Made by a program: the position numbers and the translations under genes. From positions 1 through 60,887 of the forward strand of contig NZ_PRLH01000187.1 of the NCBI RefSeq assembly GCF_003013815.1: 60,887 nucleotides of DNA, given 5' to 3'. Positions 9,280 to 18,055 of this stretch are shown here, piece after piece (position 1 is the first letter of the stretch; every line of letters starts with the position of its first letter). A model generated the notes under the pieces. That model saw nothing but the letters and a program-made list of their open reading frames with translations, made no database searches and was not told where the DNA came from. The DNA is from Cyanothece sp. BG0011. GTDB lineage: Bacteria; Cyanobacteriota; Cyanobacteriia; Cyanobacteriales; Microcystaceae.

Positions 9280-10335
9280 ATGCTGAAGTTGTTATTTTTG
9301 TCAACCCCTGTCGGACCATTAGGCTCAGGAATTGGGGGAGGCGTTGAGTTAACCCTGCTTAACCTAGGGCAAGAATTGAGTCAACGGGGACATCAAGTCA
9401 CGGTGGTGGCACCTCAAGGCTCAAAATTACCCCATCTTTCTTGTCAAGAAATTTCAGGAACTTGCCAAGAGATGATCCAAAATCATCGTCGAGACACGCC
9501 TATTATTTTGCCTGAAAATTCTGTTTTGGCTAATATGTGGGACTATGCCAGAAGGGTGCAAAATGACTATGATTTAATGGTTAATTTTGCGTTTGATTGG
9601 TTACCTTTTTATCTTACTCCTTTTTTCCATTGTCCTATTGCCCATTTTATCAGTATGGGGTCGATTACGGATGCTTTTGATGAGGTTATGAACCGAGTGG
9701 CTATCAAATACCCAAAAACCATTGGGGTTTATACCCATACTCAAGCCAAAACCTTTCCTTTTAATGATATTTGTCATATCTTAGGCAGTGGCTTAAATTT
9801 ATCTTTATATAATTATTATGATACCCCTGATCATTGTTTAGCTTGGGTGGGAAGAATTGCCCCAGAAAAGGCGTTAGAAGATGCCATAGAAGCAGCAGAA
9901 ATCGTTAATATTCCCTTAAAAATTTTTGGTAAGGTGACGGATGAAGACTATTGGCAAACCATTCGTCAAAATTATCCCCATGCACCTTATCAATATGAAG
10001 GCTTTTTGAGTACCCAAGAATTACAAGAAAAGTTAGGGCAATGCAAAGCTTTATTGATGACTCCGCGATGGGTAGAAGCTTTCGGAAATGTGGCTATTGA
10101 AGCGTTAGCTTGTGGGGTTCCTGTGATTGCGTATCGACGGGGTGGACCGGCTGAAATTGTCCAACATAAAAAGACGGGATTTTTAGTCGAACCGGATAGT
10201 ATTTCTGGGTTAGTTGATGGGATTAATCAGATTGATGAAATTGACAGGCAACAATGTCGTCAACAAGCTGAAGCAGACTATTCTCTTAAAGCTTTAGGCG
10301 ATCGCTTTGAAGGTTGGTTTTACCAATTAGTTTAA
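9280..10335 (+). CDS. glycosyltransferase family 4, probable UDP-glucose:tetrahydrobiopterin glucosyltransferase
   Basis: Retaining GT-B transferase of about 351 residues. The start at 9280 (MLKLLFLSTPVGPLG) was chosen because the first beta strand begins there; an ATG 36 bp upstream adds unrelated residues. The glycine-rich acceptor loop (GSGIGGGVELTL) is near the N-terminus. The C-terminal E-x7-E signature (EAFGNVAIEALACGVPVIA) and the GGPAEIV nucleotide-sugar loop mark family 4. The N-terminal pattern resembles cyanobacterial enzymes that glucosylate tetrahydrobiopterin, but that acceptor is an inference; another small-molecule or lipid acceptor is possible. It is divergent from the DUF3119 gene. 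Confidence 0.75.
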   Translation: MLKLLFLSTPVGPLGSGIGGGVELTLLNLGQELSQRGHQVTVVAPQGSKLPHLSCQEISGTCQEMIQNHRRDTPIILPENSVLANMWDYARRVQNDYDLMVNFAFDWLPFYLTPFFHCPIAHFISMGSITDAFDEVMNRVAIKYPKTIGVYTHTQAKTFPFNDICHILGSGLNLSLYNYYDTPDHCLAWVGRIAPEKALEDAIEAAEIVNIPLKIFGKVTDEDYWQTIRQNYPHAPYQYEGFLSTQELQEKLGQCKALLMTPRWVEAFGNVAIEALACGVPVIAYRRGGPAEIVQHKKTGFLVEPDSISGLVDGINQIDEIDRQQCRQQAEADYSLKALGDRFEGWFYQLV

Positions 10336-10391
10336 TTTTTCAGATGAATTAAGATAGTCTCCCTACAGTTGCTCCTCTGAAAAGGAAGCTC

Positions 10392-10655
10392 AGTAGATCG
10401 AAAACTTACTTGTTTGGGCTGCAAGGGAGACGAGCGACCCCGGTGGGGTTCCCCGACAAGCGTGAACGCGCGAGGAGTGGGGAGAAGGGGAGATTATTTT
10501 AAAGTATTTTAGAGTAAATAAAAGTTCAAAAGGTTATAAATCTCTAAGAATCTCAATCATATTCCCTAATTTTTTATTTTTATTCTATTTTCTTTCTCCT
10601 CCGCTCCGGTCTCCCTGCTCCCCCGCAATCCTAACTAGGATCTTTGTGATCTACT
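10392..10655. repeat. miniature inverted-repeat element, copy 1
   Basis: Bounded by AGTAGATC (10392-10399, followed by GAAAAC) and its inverse GATCTACT (10648-10655, preceded by TTTGT). The two ends have the form AGTAGATCNNAAA(C/G). The interior is non-coding, with purine-rich then pyrimidine-rich halves that can fold back. A second element with the same ends is at 40589-40809. The right end shares its last base with the stop codon of the peroxiredoxin-like gene. It fills the 319-bp gap, which holds no gene. Confidence 0.7.
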
Positions 10656-11191
10656 TAAGCTATTTTGAGTAACAATTGATCAACACTAGCATTAGGTTCG
10701 AGAAACGAAAATAAATGTTTATATTGGATTTTACCGGTTTTATCTAACACAAACTGGGCGGGAAGGGGGGCGCCTAACGCTTGTCCGGTATGATACATCC
10801 GAAACACCTTACAATCGGGGTTACTCAATAAAGGCATTTTTAACCCTAAATCTCGAACCACAATTTGACTTTGTTGAGCGTCGGTACTGGTAATCATTAA
10901 AACCTCTACACCCCGTTCAACAAACCGTTCATAATACTTGTTGAGATTAATAATATGGGGATAACAAAAAGGACAATATTGCTTTTCCGTAAAGATACGC
11001 GTAAACGCTAAAATAACAGGCTGTTGTTCAAAATAATCTCCTAATCTAACCCTTTGATTATTAGTAATATCTGGTAGAATAAAATCCGGTGCTTGATTGC
11101 CTAATAAAATTTGATGAGTGGCAGGAATGGGTAAAAAGTTATTAAAAAAACGTTGATTAAATAAACCTGTAAAATCGGTAGATGTCAACAT
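10655..11191 (-). CDS. peroxiredoxin-like (AhpC/TSA, thioredoxin-fold) protein
   Basis: Thioredoxin-fold protein of 178 residues, predicted thiol peroxidase or related redox protein of the cytoplasm. It opens with APDFILPD, the peroxiredoxin-type beta hairpin, and carries a vicinal CPFC pair (Cys73, Cys76) preceded by TEKQY. The CxxC spacing is more like redoxins or PRX-like2 proteins than classical 2-Cys peroxiredoxins. It ends with a cis-Pro-type APLPAQFVLD strand. The kinase gene lies 37 bp upstream on the same strand, so the two may be co-transcribed. Exact substrate unknown. Confidence 0.8.
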   Translation of the reverse strand: MLTSTDFTGLFNQRFFNNFLPIPATHQILLGNQAPDFILPDITNNQRVRLGDYFEQQPVILAFTRIFTEKQYCPFCYPHIINLNKYYERFVERGVEVLMITSTDAQQSQIVVRDLGLKMPLLSNPDCKVFRMYHTGQALGAPLPAQFVLDKTGKIQYKHLFSFLEPNASVDQLLLKIA

Positions 11192-11228
11192 AAGTTTATG
11201 GTATTTTTTTTCATTCGTGAACAGGGGA

Positions 11229-12485
11229 TCAACTTAATAATTTTTCTTTAAAATTTTCGGCTTTCTGGGGATCAGGAATTTTTGTGGCTAATGCCTTGAC
11301 AAAATCCGACGGAGAAATGTTAGGATTTTTCTTGACCGTTTTTTGACAGATTAAAGAAGCCATTGGACCAATTAATTCAGCTAATTCTGTTTGACACTGT
11401 TCAACAAAATTAGGGTCAATCTTTTCGGTGGGTTCGCTAAAGGCAAAAGATTGAGGTTTAGGGGGTAACGGTAAAGGTGTATTAGGTGGCGCAACACGAG
11501 TGGGCATATCTTCATCATTCTCACTAACGGCATTAAGGGCAAAATTATCCAGAAAACTATCGGAGCCGTACAAGTTATGATAAACCGCTTCTAATTGGTT
11601 AAGAACAACTTGTGCCGATTCAGGCCGCTGATTGGGTAAACGAGCCATAATTTGATCGACCACATCAGCAAACTCCGCTGATAATTCCGGAACCCTCTCT
11701 CGCCAGTTTAACTGATCAACATGGGAATCATACAACTCACTGGGATGTTTTCCCGTTAATAAATAAACAATGGTCCGTCCCAACGCGAAAAAATCCGACT
11801 GGGGAACCGCCTGACCATTTAACTGTTCAATGGGGCTATAGCCCGCCGAAAATAGCCCTGTCACCTCTCCGGTTGATTGTTTTGATAGATAGGTATCTGT
11901 AACCTCCCTAGCGGTGCCAAAATCGATTAAAACCAACTGTCCCGTAGACCGTAACATGATATTGGACGGTTTAATATCACGATGAAAAAAATTATGATGG
12001 TGAATTTCTTCTAAAATTCGCAATAACTGCATTAACCACTGAATGGCTATTTTTTGGGAAATACACTTACCCCGTTGAGTAATATATTGATTCAAATTAA
12101 GCCCCTCTATTTTTTCCATCACCAAACAGTACAAGGGGGTGTTGCTATTGTTTAAATAGAAAGTGAAGTGAGCATCTGGCTCAACTTGGGGAATGCCTGG
12201 ATGATTAAGACGACTTAACACACTCACTTCTCTCTCGAACAGTTCGAGATATTTAGGATGATTATGAAGAAGAACTTTAAGTACCTTATGGGTAGATTGA
12301 TTTCCGTCCGAGTGCTGGGGATTACTATCTTGTACTTCGTAGGTTTTGCCAAACCCCCCACCCCCCAATTCCTTAATAACCCGATAGCGTCCATCCAGCA
12401 GTAACTCTGAGCCACAGCTTTGGCAAAAAAGGGATGTGTCCCGATTGTCAGGATTAGAACATTGAGGGTTAATGCAAAGGCTCAT
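11229..12485 (-). CDS. Ser/Thr protein kinase with N-terminal Cys4 motif (SpkB-like)
   Basis: Eukaryotic-type protein kinase, 418 residues. The N-terminus has a zinc-ribbon-like Cys set (Cys4, Cys9, Cys21, Cys24) as in cyanobacterial SpkB. The kinase domain covers about residues 33-295: glycine loop GGGGFG (41-46), catalytic Lys70, HRDIKPSN (168-175) with catalytic Asp170, and DFG at 188-190. A linker rich in Pro follows, and a ~60-residue C-terminal helical domain ends the protein. No transmembrane segment is seen, so it should be cytosolic. Substrates are unknown; its close partner gene is the peroxiredoxin-like protein, which suggests redox signalling (inference). Confidence 0.9.
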   Translation of the reverse strand: MSLCINPQCSNPDNRDTSLFCQSCGSELLLDGRYRVIKELGGGGFGKTYEVQDSNPQHSDGNQSTHKVLKVLLHNHPKYLELFEREVSVLSRLNHPGIPQVEPDAHFTFYLNNSNTPLYCLVMEKIEGLNLNQYITQRGKCISQKIAIQWLMQLLRILEEIHHHNFFHRDIKPSNIMLRSTGQLVLIDFGTAREVTDTYLSKQSTGEVTGLFSAGYSPIEQLNGQAVPQSDFFALGRTIVYLLTGKHPSELYDSHVDQLNWRERVPELSAEFADVVDQIMARLPNQRPESAQVVLNQLEAVYHNLYGSDSFLDNFALNAVSENDEDMPTRVAPPNTPLPLPPKPQSFAFSEPTEKIDPNFVEQCQTELAELIGPMASLICQKTVKKNPNISPSDFVKALATKIPDPQKAENFKEKLLS

Positions 12486-12641
12486 CTACACTTGTCATGG
12501 GTCAATCTTTCTCTAGTTTAGACTGCCAGATTCAGTTATACACTAAATTTTATCAACCAACATAATTGATAGGGCTGAGGGTAGTTAGATCAAAAAATAA
12601 ATGATATTATAAAAGGCTGCAGCATTTATTGAATAAGTTCT

Positions 12642-12911
12642 ATGAGTTTGACCGCTAACGAAAAACAAGCCTTGATCACTGAATACCAAGTTCACGAAAC
12701 TGACACCGGATCGGCTGATTTACAAGTGGCTATCCTTACTAAACGCATCACCCAATTAACGGATCATTTAAAGCAAAATCCTAAAGATCATGCGTCTCGT
12801 CGAGGACTCCTGAAAATGATTGGCCGTCGTCGCCGTTTATTAGCTTATATTAACGGCAAAGATACCAATCGTTATCAAGCCCTCATTAAACGCCTTGGCA
12901 TTCGTCGTTAG
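12642..12911 (+). CDS. rpsO: 30S ribosomal protein S15
   Basis: Primary 16S rRNA-binding protein that nucleates the central domain of the small subunit. The 89 residues are the standard length. The family signatures are clear: ETDTGSADLQVAILT, the LTDHLKQNPKDHASRRGL loop, and the RRRLLAY and YQALIKRLGIRR end. It stands alone, divergent from the kinase gene. Confidence 0.98.
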   Translation: MSLTANEKQALITEYQVHETDTGSADLQVAILTKRITQLTDHLKQNPKDHASRRGLLKMIGRRRRLLAYINGKDTNRYQALIKRLGIRR

Positions 12912-12934
12912 AAAAAGCACGAGGAAGTTTGTAT

Positions 12935-12974
12935 GAAGTCAGAAGTCAGAAGTCAGAAGTCAGAAGTCAGAAGT
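12935..12974. repeat. heptameric tandem repeat (AGAAGTC)n
   Basis: About five direct copies of the 7-bp unit AGAAGTC between rpsO and chlG, of the short tandemly repeated type seen in cyanobacterial intergenic DNA. Confidence 0.85.
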
Positions 12975-13025
12975 TTAATTTATGTTGACATCTAATTCTT
13001 CCTCTTCTGCTTCGTTTGACTATAG

Positions 13026-14006
13026 CTAGACCCCTGCATTGCCTAACGCTAATCCAGCCACTAACATTCCTAAAACTAAAAAGGGTTGTGCGCTGGCTTG
13101 GTATTTTACATCATTTTCTAAGGGATCACGCAAGAAATACATATCTTGAAAGGTGATTTGAGGAATGACCAATAAGAGCAAAATGGCAGCATAAAGATTT
13201 TGATGGATGTAAATTAAATAAGCCCCAATTCCAGCTTGAAAGACATCAATCATAATGACACATACCCAAGCTGCGGTATTAATCCCAAACATGACAGGCA
13301 GGGATTTTAACCCCAGTTGGCGATCGCCTTCGACACTTTTGAAGTCATTAACCACCGCAATTCCTAAGCCAGCTAAACTATAAAATAGGGTTAGGATAAC
13401 AATCGTCCAGTTTAAGTCCCCAAACAAAGCATGGCCCGCCCACCAGGGTAAGGCAATGTAACTGGCTCCTAGGGCATAATTACCTAACCAGCCATTTTGC
13501 TTTAACTTCAATGGGGGAGCCGAATAAATATACGCTAGGAAGGCTCCCCCTAAGGTTAAACACAACATGATGGGAAAGTCATGGCCAACCCATCGATCTA
13601 ACCCATAACTTAATCCGAGTCCTAACCCCAATAACAATAAAATTTGTGTTACCACCTGAGGAACAGAAATCGCCCCGGAAGGAATAGGGCGATAGGGTTC
13701 ATTAATGGCATCAATTTCGCGATCGTAGAAATCATTGAGGGTTTGGGTATAGCCAGCCATCAACGGACCTGATAACAGCATACAAGAGGCGGCCAGCAAA
13801 ACATTTTCTAAATTCCAGGTATAATTCCCGGATGAGGCAGCCCCACAGACAACCCCCCAAATTAAAGGAATCCAAGTAATGGGTTTCATTAACTGTAAGC
13901 GTAACTTCCAAAGAGAAGTTTCTCCAGAATTCGCCCCTTTCATTCCTAATAATTGACGAGTTTTGCTGCTTTTTTCGTTAATCTTTGACGGAGTTGAATC
14001 AGACAT
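13026..14006 (-). CDS. chlG: chlorophyll synthase
   Basis: UbiA-family membrane prenyltransferase that esterifies chlorophyllide a with phytyl (or geranylgeranyl) diphosphate, the last step of chlorophyll a synthesis. The 326 residues contain nine or so membrane helices. The first Asp-rich site NDFYDREIDAINEPYRPIPS (about 91-110) and the second site NDFKSVEGDRQ (about 220-230) are intact. The start MSDSTPSKINEK matches the family's variable soluble N-terminus. It lies just downstream of, and co-directional with, the mcdB-like gene, separated by an AT-rich heptamer array. Confidence 0.96.
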   Translation of the reverse strand: MSDSTPSKINEKSSKTRQLLGMKGANSGETSLWKLRLQLMKPITWIPLIWGVVCGAASSGNYTWNLENVLLAASCMLLSGPLMAGYTQTLNDFYDREIDAINEPYRPIPSGAISVPQVVTQILLLLGLGLGLSYGLDRWVGHDFPIMLCLTLGGAFLAYIYSAPPLKLKQNGWLGNYALGASYIALPWWAGHALFGDLNWTIVILTLFYSLAGLGIAVVNDFKSVEGDRQLGLKSLPVMFGINTAAWVCVIMIDVFQAGIGAYLIYIHQNLYAAILLLLVIPQITFQDMYFLRDPLENDVKYQASAQPFLVLGMLVAGLALGNAGV

Positions 14007-14100
14007 AGGTTAATGGATAATTAATAATGGATCATCAATTAATGTTCAAGGTAACAAAGAACATTTAAACAATGACTTGTTTAAGAGAGATCAGAATTTA

Positions 14101-14133
14101 ATTCTAAATTCTAAATTTTAAATTCTACATTCA
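14101..14133. repeat. heptameric tandem repeat (ATTCTAA)n
   Basis: Five 7-bp units, ATTCTAA with small variations (ATTTTAA, ATTCTAC), directly after the stop codon of the mcdB-like gene. Confidence 0.7.
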
Positions 14134-14703
14134 TTAATCAAACCAGCCAATATCTTCATTGGTCAATGGTTTGCTGGCTGAAGCAGGAGCGGCAAAGGGT
14201 TCTAACTCCCTAGCTTGCCTAGTTAAAGCTGTTTCTTTTACCTGCAATTCTTCGCGAGGTGAAGGAGTGGGAACCAGGGGTTTAGGCTCTTCTTGTCGTT
14301 TCGCCTGTAATGAAGCAATTAACTCATTTTTTTCGGCTAATTCTACCGCTAACTCTTCTTTTTGTTGCAGTTGCCTATAGAGTTTTTCTACTAATTCTTT
14401 TTGTTCATTTAATTGGGATTGATAGTTTTCTGCGTCTTTTAATTCGTTTTGCAAACGACTACTTAAGTCTCGTTCCTCTTTAATTTCAGTTTCTAAGGTT
14501 TTGACTTTATTTTGTAAGCTGTCGACTTGTTTTTTTTCTTGTTGCAGGGCCTGATTTAATTCGGTGATCAGTTCATCTAATTGGGCTTTAGTCAGACGAG
14601 CGCGATTGCTAGGAACGATAGGAGTTTGCCCTGTTTCAGAAGTAGTTTCTGAATTGTTTGTGGCTTCTTCTCGTATTAAATCTGATAATTCTTTTTTTGT
14701 CAT
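14134..14703 (-). CDS. mcdB: McdB-like coiled-coil partner of a ParA ATPase
   Basis: 189-residue Gln/Glu-rich protein translated from an ATG at 14703 that overlaps the stop of the upstream ParA gene (ATGA). A longer in-frame upstream start is only read-through into the ATPase gene. It has a short charged N-terminus, a long coiled coil (about 50-155, with runs such as [18 protein letters not shown]), a Pro-rich linker, and ends DIGWFD. A near-terminal invariant Trp after a Gln-rich coiled coil is the reported hallmark of McdB, the adaptor that links McdA to carboxysomes. The McdB call rests on this architecture plus the ParA neighbour, not on sequence identity I can measure. Confidence 0.6.
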   Translation of the reverse strand: MTKKELSDLIREEATNNSETTSETGQTPIVPSNRARLTKAQLDELITELNQALQQEKKQVDSLQNKVKTLETEIKEERDLSSRLQNELKDAENYQSQLNEQKELVEKLYRQLQQKEELAVELAEKNELIASLQAKRQEEPKPLVPTPSPREELQVKETALTRQARELEPFAAPASASKPLTNEDIGWFD

Positions 14704-15374
14704 AATTGATTCCAATCCCGTTGTAATTCTTCGACGACTCGGCGATAATCCGCTTGCGCTTCTTTGGCATTTTTGCCACGCCATTCTGTGATGGGAACCC
14801 CTTCTAAAACGGCTCTTTCGTGGGCTTTGTATTGACGCACAAAGGCATGACAAGCGGGAATTCCTAATTCGAGTAAGGTGTTTTGAGCCTCTAGGGTTTC
14901 TTTTAAACTGCGAGAGTCTACTTTTGTTAATAATACCCGATGAGCGACCTTTAACGGCATGACTGCGGTTTTGACGGTTTCGATGAGCGCGGTTAAATCC
15001 ATGGCCGCTGGCGGTGTGGGGAGGATGATGTAATCGGCACAGGTGATCACTGATTTTAGGGCTTCTGAACGTAAGGCCGGGGGGGTATCGACAACAATTA
15101 AATCATATTCTTCTACTTTACGCAGTTTTTGCAGAATTTTGGGGTTATTTTCCTCGGTTAAGTCAAAATCCATTCCCTCTTTACCCCGTTGTGTCCACCA
15201 ACTGGCCGAACCCTGGGGATCAGCATCTACCAGTAAAACGTCTTGTTTTTCAGCTAAAATAGCGGCCACATTCACCGCCGTTGTGGTCTTACCCACACCC
15301 CCTTTCCCATTAATAATGGCAATAATGGTGGTTGGGGATGAGTTTGATGCTGATGCAGAATTCTCCTTGCTCAT
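14700..15374 (-). CDS. mcdA: ParA-family ATPase, probable McdA
   Basis: Deviant Walker-A ATPase of 224 residues, the type that positions cargo on the nucleoid. The Walker A is KGGVGKTT (about 24-31) with the ParA signature Lys. Walker A' is [11 protein letters not shown], and Walker B is DLIVVDTPP (about 95-103). There is no helix-turn-helix N-terminal extension, as expected of small ParA/McdA proteins rather than plasmid ParAs. The 4-bp stop/start overlap with the coiled-coil gene indicates translational coupling. The signature Lys suits the 'type 2' McdA class. A role for another cargo (chemoreceptors, plasmid) cannot be excluded. Confidence 0.7.
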   Translation of the reverse strand: MSKENSASASNSSPTTIIAIINGKGGVGKTTTAVNVAAILAEKQDVLLVDADPQGSASWWTQRGKEGMDFDLTEENNPKILQKLRKVEEYDLIVVDTPPALRSEALKSVITCADYIILPTPPAAMDLTALIETVKTAVMPLKVAHRVLLTKVDSRSLKETLEAQNTLLELGIPACHAFVRQYKAHERAVLEGVPITEWRGKNAKEAQADYRRVVEELQRDWNQL

Positions 15375-15442
15375 ATTGCCCTATATCTACCCATTTAATT
15401 ATTATCTCATCTCTTGTTCCCATAATCTCCCTGTCTGTGCAT

Positions 15443-16780
15443 TCAGGTGTCAAGGGTTTTCGCGATCGCCGGTAATTGTAAATAACTCGGATAAGTGCCT
15501 TCTTCTTTAATGCGTTTAATTTCCGTTTCAGGAATGGGTAATTGATGATAAGCTGCGATCGCTTTGACAATATCTCCGCGATCGATAATGCCGGCTACAG
15601 CACCGGCAGGGGATAATACGGTAATATAACCCTCGTTTATGGCTTCTAGCTTTTCAATAATGGTAACAACGGGGGTTGTTTCACCCACGGAAGGAATGGT
15701 ATTTAAAGGATGAACCATGTCCCACACTGTCATGGTATCCCATTGACTGCGTTCAATATTTTGTAAGTCTTCAATGACAATTAACCCTCGATACCGTCCT
15801 TCTGATGCAGCAAAATAGACCATCCTCTCATGGAGTTCACTGAGTAGATAGTCTTGAGCCAATTGAGTTATGGTGAGATGGGCATTAATGACGCGAAACT
15901 CACGAGTCATCACTTCCCTAGCGGTAATGGTTAAAAGACTTTCTTGTAATTGGGTGATGCGTTGATAATTTTCTGCATTCCGTCGTACGAACCAACCGAT
16001 AAAGACGATCCATAGTCCGCTTAAACTACCGGTTAGGAGGATTAAAAATAGACCTAAACTAATCCCTAACCAACCGATTAATTGACCACTGGCAGCTGCC
16101 CAACGCACCCCTGTAAAGCGATCGCCTTTTAGTTTCCAAATAATGGCTTTAAGCACTTGTCCCCCGTCTAGGGGGAGGCCGGGAATTAAGTTAAAAATCC
16201 CTAGCACTAGGTTAATTCTCGCGATATCTTCCATCATATAGACCGATAAACCACCAATCATATCTAAGTTTTCACGAGACGGAAGGGTTGACAAAAGGGT
16301 AAATAGAATAACCGAGAGTCCTAAACTCACCAATGGTCCGGCCATCGCTACCCAAAAGGCTCCGATGGGGTTTTCTGATTCTTTTTCGATGGCTGCGACT
16401 CCCCCAAAGAGAAATAGGGTTATGGAATTAACATTGATTCCTTGAGCTAAGGCTACTAAGCTATGACCTAATTCGTGTAGAAGGACTGAAATAAACAGAA
16501 GTAAAGCCAAAATTAGCCCGGCGATCCAAGCTAACCACCAGAGGTTTCCCACTAAGTTAAGTTGGGTTATTTCTTGAGAATTAACCAGGGTAACTAACCC
16601 CAAAATGAAAAACCAAGAAGAGTCAATATAAAGAGGGATGCCCAATAAAGAACCAATTTGCCATTTTCCGTCCATGATCAAAGGGAGTGTATTTTTTATT
16701 TTTCTTAACAATTTTTCAGCTAATGCCTTGTTATCTTCAATGTTAGCCGTGGAGTTATGAATAGTTTTTTCTACAATCAA
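15443..16780 (-). CDS. site-2 protease (M50) with CBS domains
   Basis: Intramembrane zinc metalloprotease of 445 residues. The zinc motif HELGH is at 102-106 within a membrane helix, and the third ligand is in NLIPGLPLDGG (Asp at 205). About six hydrophobic helices span residues 50-260, followed by two C-terminal CBS domains (about 290-430) that in this family bind adenine nucleotides and control the protease. The first Met may be too early: Met36 (16675) begins the conserved part MDGKWQIGS. It lies 68 bp upstream of the mcdA-like gene on the same strand. Substrates are probably membrane-tethered anti-sigma or transcription factors (family knowledge). Confidence 0.92.
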   Translation of the reverse strand: MIVEKTIHNSTANIEDNKALAEKLLRKIKNTLPLIMDGKWQIGSLLGIPLYIDSSWFFILGLVTLVNSQEITQLNLVGNLWWLAWIAGLILALLLFISVLLHELGHSLVALAQGINVNSITLFLFGGVAAIEKESENPIGAFWVAMAGPLVSLGLSVILFTLLSTLPSRENLDMIGGLSVYMMEDIARINLVLGIFNLIPGLPLDGGQVLKAIIWKLKGDRFTGVRWAAASGQLIGWLGISLGLFLILLTGSLSGLWIVFIGWFVRRNAENYQRITQLQESLLTITAREVMTREFRVINAHLTITQLAQDYLLSELHERMVYFAASEGRYRGLIVIEDLQNIERSQWDTMTVWDMVHPLNTIPSVGETTPVVTIIEKLEAINEGYITVLSPAGAVAGIIDRGDIVKAIAAYHQLPIPETEIKRIKEEGTYPSYLQLPAIAKTLDT

Positions 16781-16891
16781 CCTCCAATTAATATCTTAAC
16801 GTAAACTTGTCTTCTCGAATATTTTTGTTTCTTTGGGAGACTAAGTACGAAGATTTCGCCGAATGCTTAACTTAATCTTGTCTTATCATCA

Positions 16892-18055
16892 ATGGTTAGA
16901 AAAATTTTTTTAAACTCTATTAATCATTCAAGACAACTGCTAAGAGTCAGTTTGTCATTTATTATCTATCCATGTCTCCTCTTATTTATTTTTAGTTGTC
17001 AAATAGAAAAGAAAACACAGACTACAGTTTTAGAAGAAACGACTTTGACTCAATCTTCTTATTATCAACAATGTCAACCTTTTAATCTTGATTATATAGA
17101 AGATAACATCACTGTAACAAAACCTTGGAAAATTGCTTATCTTTTTAAAGCTAAAAGTGATCCTTTTTGGCAAACGATGGATCAAGGAGCAAAAGAGGTT
17201 GGTGATATCCTAGGGATTCAAACTGTTGTGAAATTCACTGAGGAACAACCCAATATCATAGGAGACGTGAAAAAGCAAATTGGTTTAGTTCTTGAGTTGG
17301 TTGAAAATCAAGAAATAGATGGTTTAATTATTGCTCCCGAAGATTCTATTCAATTAGTTCCTATTATTGAAAAAGCCACAAATTCAGGTATGCCTGTGAT
17401 TGTAATTGATACTCCTATCGATACAGATAAAATTTTAACCTTTGTAACTTTTAATAATTTCCAAGGAGGTGAAATTTTAGGAGAGTGGGTAATTAAAAAA
17501 ATACAACAATCTTCGGTGAAGGATAATAAAATTAATATTTTGATTTTAGAAGGATCATTACACGAAGAAAATACCATCGAACGTCGTCAAGGTTTTTTAG
17601 CAGGTTTAAAAATAGCGAATACCAATTATCGTCTTGAGATTTTAGATATGAAATCGGCTGAATGGGAAACAAAAAAAGCTAAATTAATTACTCAAACTTG
17701 GTTAAGGAAATTCCCAAAAATTGATGTTATTATGGCAGCAGATGATCAAATGGCAGTGGGAGCTAGTGAAGCAGTTAAAGAAGCGGCTCGCTCAGGTATT
17801 ATTATTACTGGATTTGATGGAACACTTTTGGGTGTAAAGGCTATTAAAACAGGTAAAATTGATGCAACTATTGATCAAATTCCCAAAAATCAAATTAATT
17901 TAGTAACTCAATTGATGATTAATTATTTAGAAAATAAAGTAACTAACTTTCCCTCATGTCAACTCATTGGACAAGAACAAATAGCAACTGATATTTTGCT
18001 CACCCTAGATAATATTGATGAAATTTTAAATCATGAAAAATCGTCATCAAATTAA
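16892..18055 (+). CDS. periplasmic sugar-binding-type lipoprotein (receptor of a signalling operon)
   Basis: Substrate-binding protein of the Peripla_BP/LacI-like fold, 387 residues. A basic N-terminus and hydrophobic helix end in a lipobox LFIFSC, making Cys36 the likely lipidated residue. The mature part has the two-lobe pattern (WKIAYLFKAKSDPFWQTMDQGAKEV, split here as lobe-1 strand WKIAYLFKAKSDPFWQTMD, then IDGLIIAPED; lobe 2 with DVIMAADDQMAVGASEAV and ITGFDG). No ABC permease or ATPase follows. Instead it overlaps a hybrid histidine kinase gene by 23 bp, so it most likely presents a ligand to that kinase, as TorT or LuxP do. Ligand unknown. Confidence 0.85.
   Translation: MVRKIFLNSINHSRQLLRVSLSFIIYPCLLLFIFSCQIEKKTQTTVLEETTLTQSSYYQQCQPFNLDYIEDNITVTKPWKIAYLFKAKSDPFWQTMDQGAKEVGDILGIQTVVKFTEEQPNIIGDVKKQIGLVLELVENQEIDGLIIAPEDSIQLVPIIEKATNSGMPVIVIDTPIDTDKILTFVTFNNFQGGEILGEWVIKKIQQSSVKDNKINILILEGSLHEENTIERRQGFLAGLKIANTNYRLEILDMKSAEWETKKAKLITQTWLRKFPKIDVIMAADDQMAVGASEAVKEAARSGIIITGFDGTLLGVKAIKTGKIDATIDQIPKNQINLVTQLMINYLENKVTNFPSCQLIGQEQIATDILLTLDNIDEILNHEKSSSN

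Noticed and set aside
14704-14853. Fifty-residue N-terminal extension of the McdB-like protein
   Set aside because: It lies wholly inside the ParA gene in another frame and is Arg/Ser-rich nonsense; the ATG overlapping the ParA stop is the natural start.
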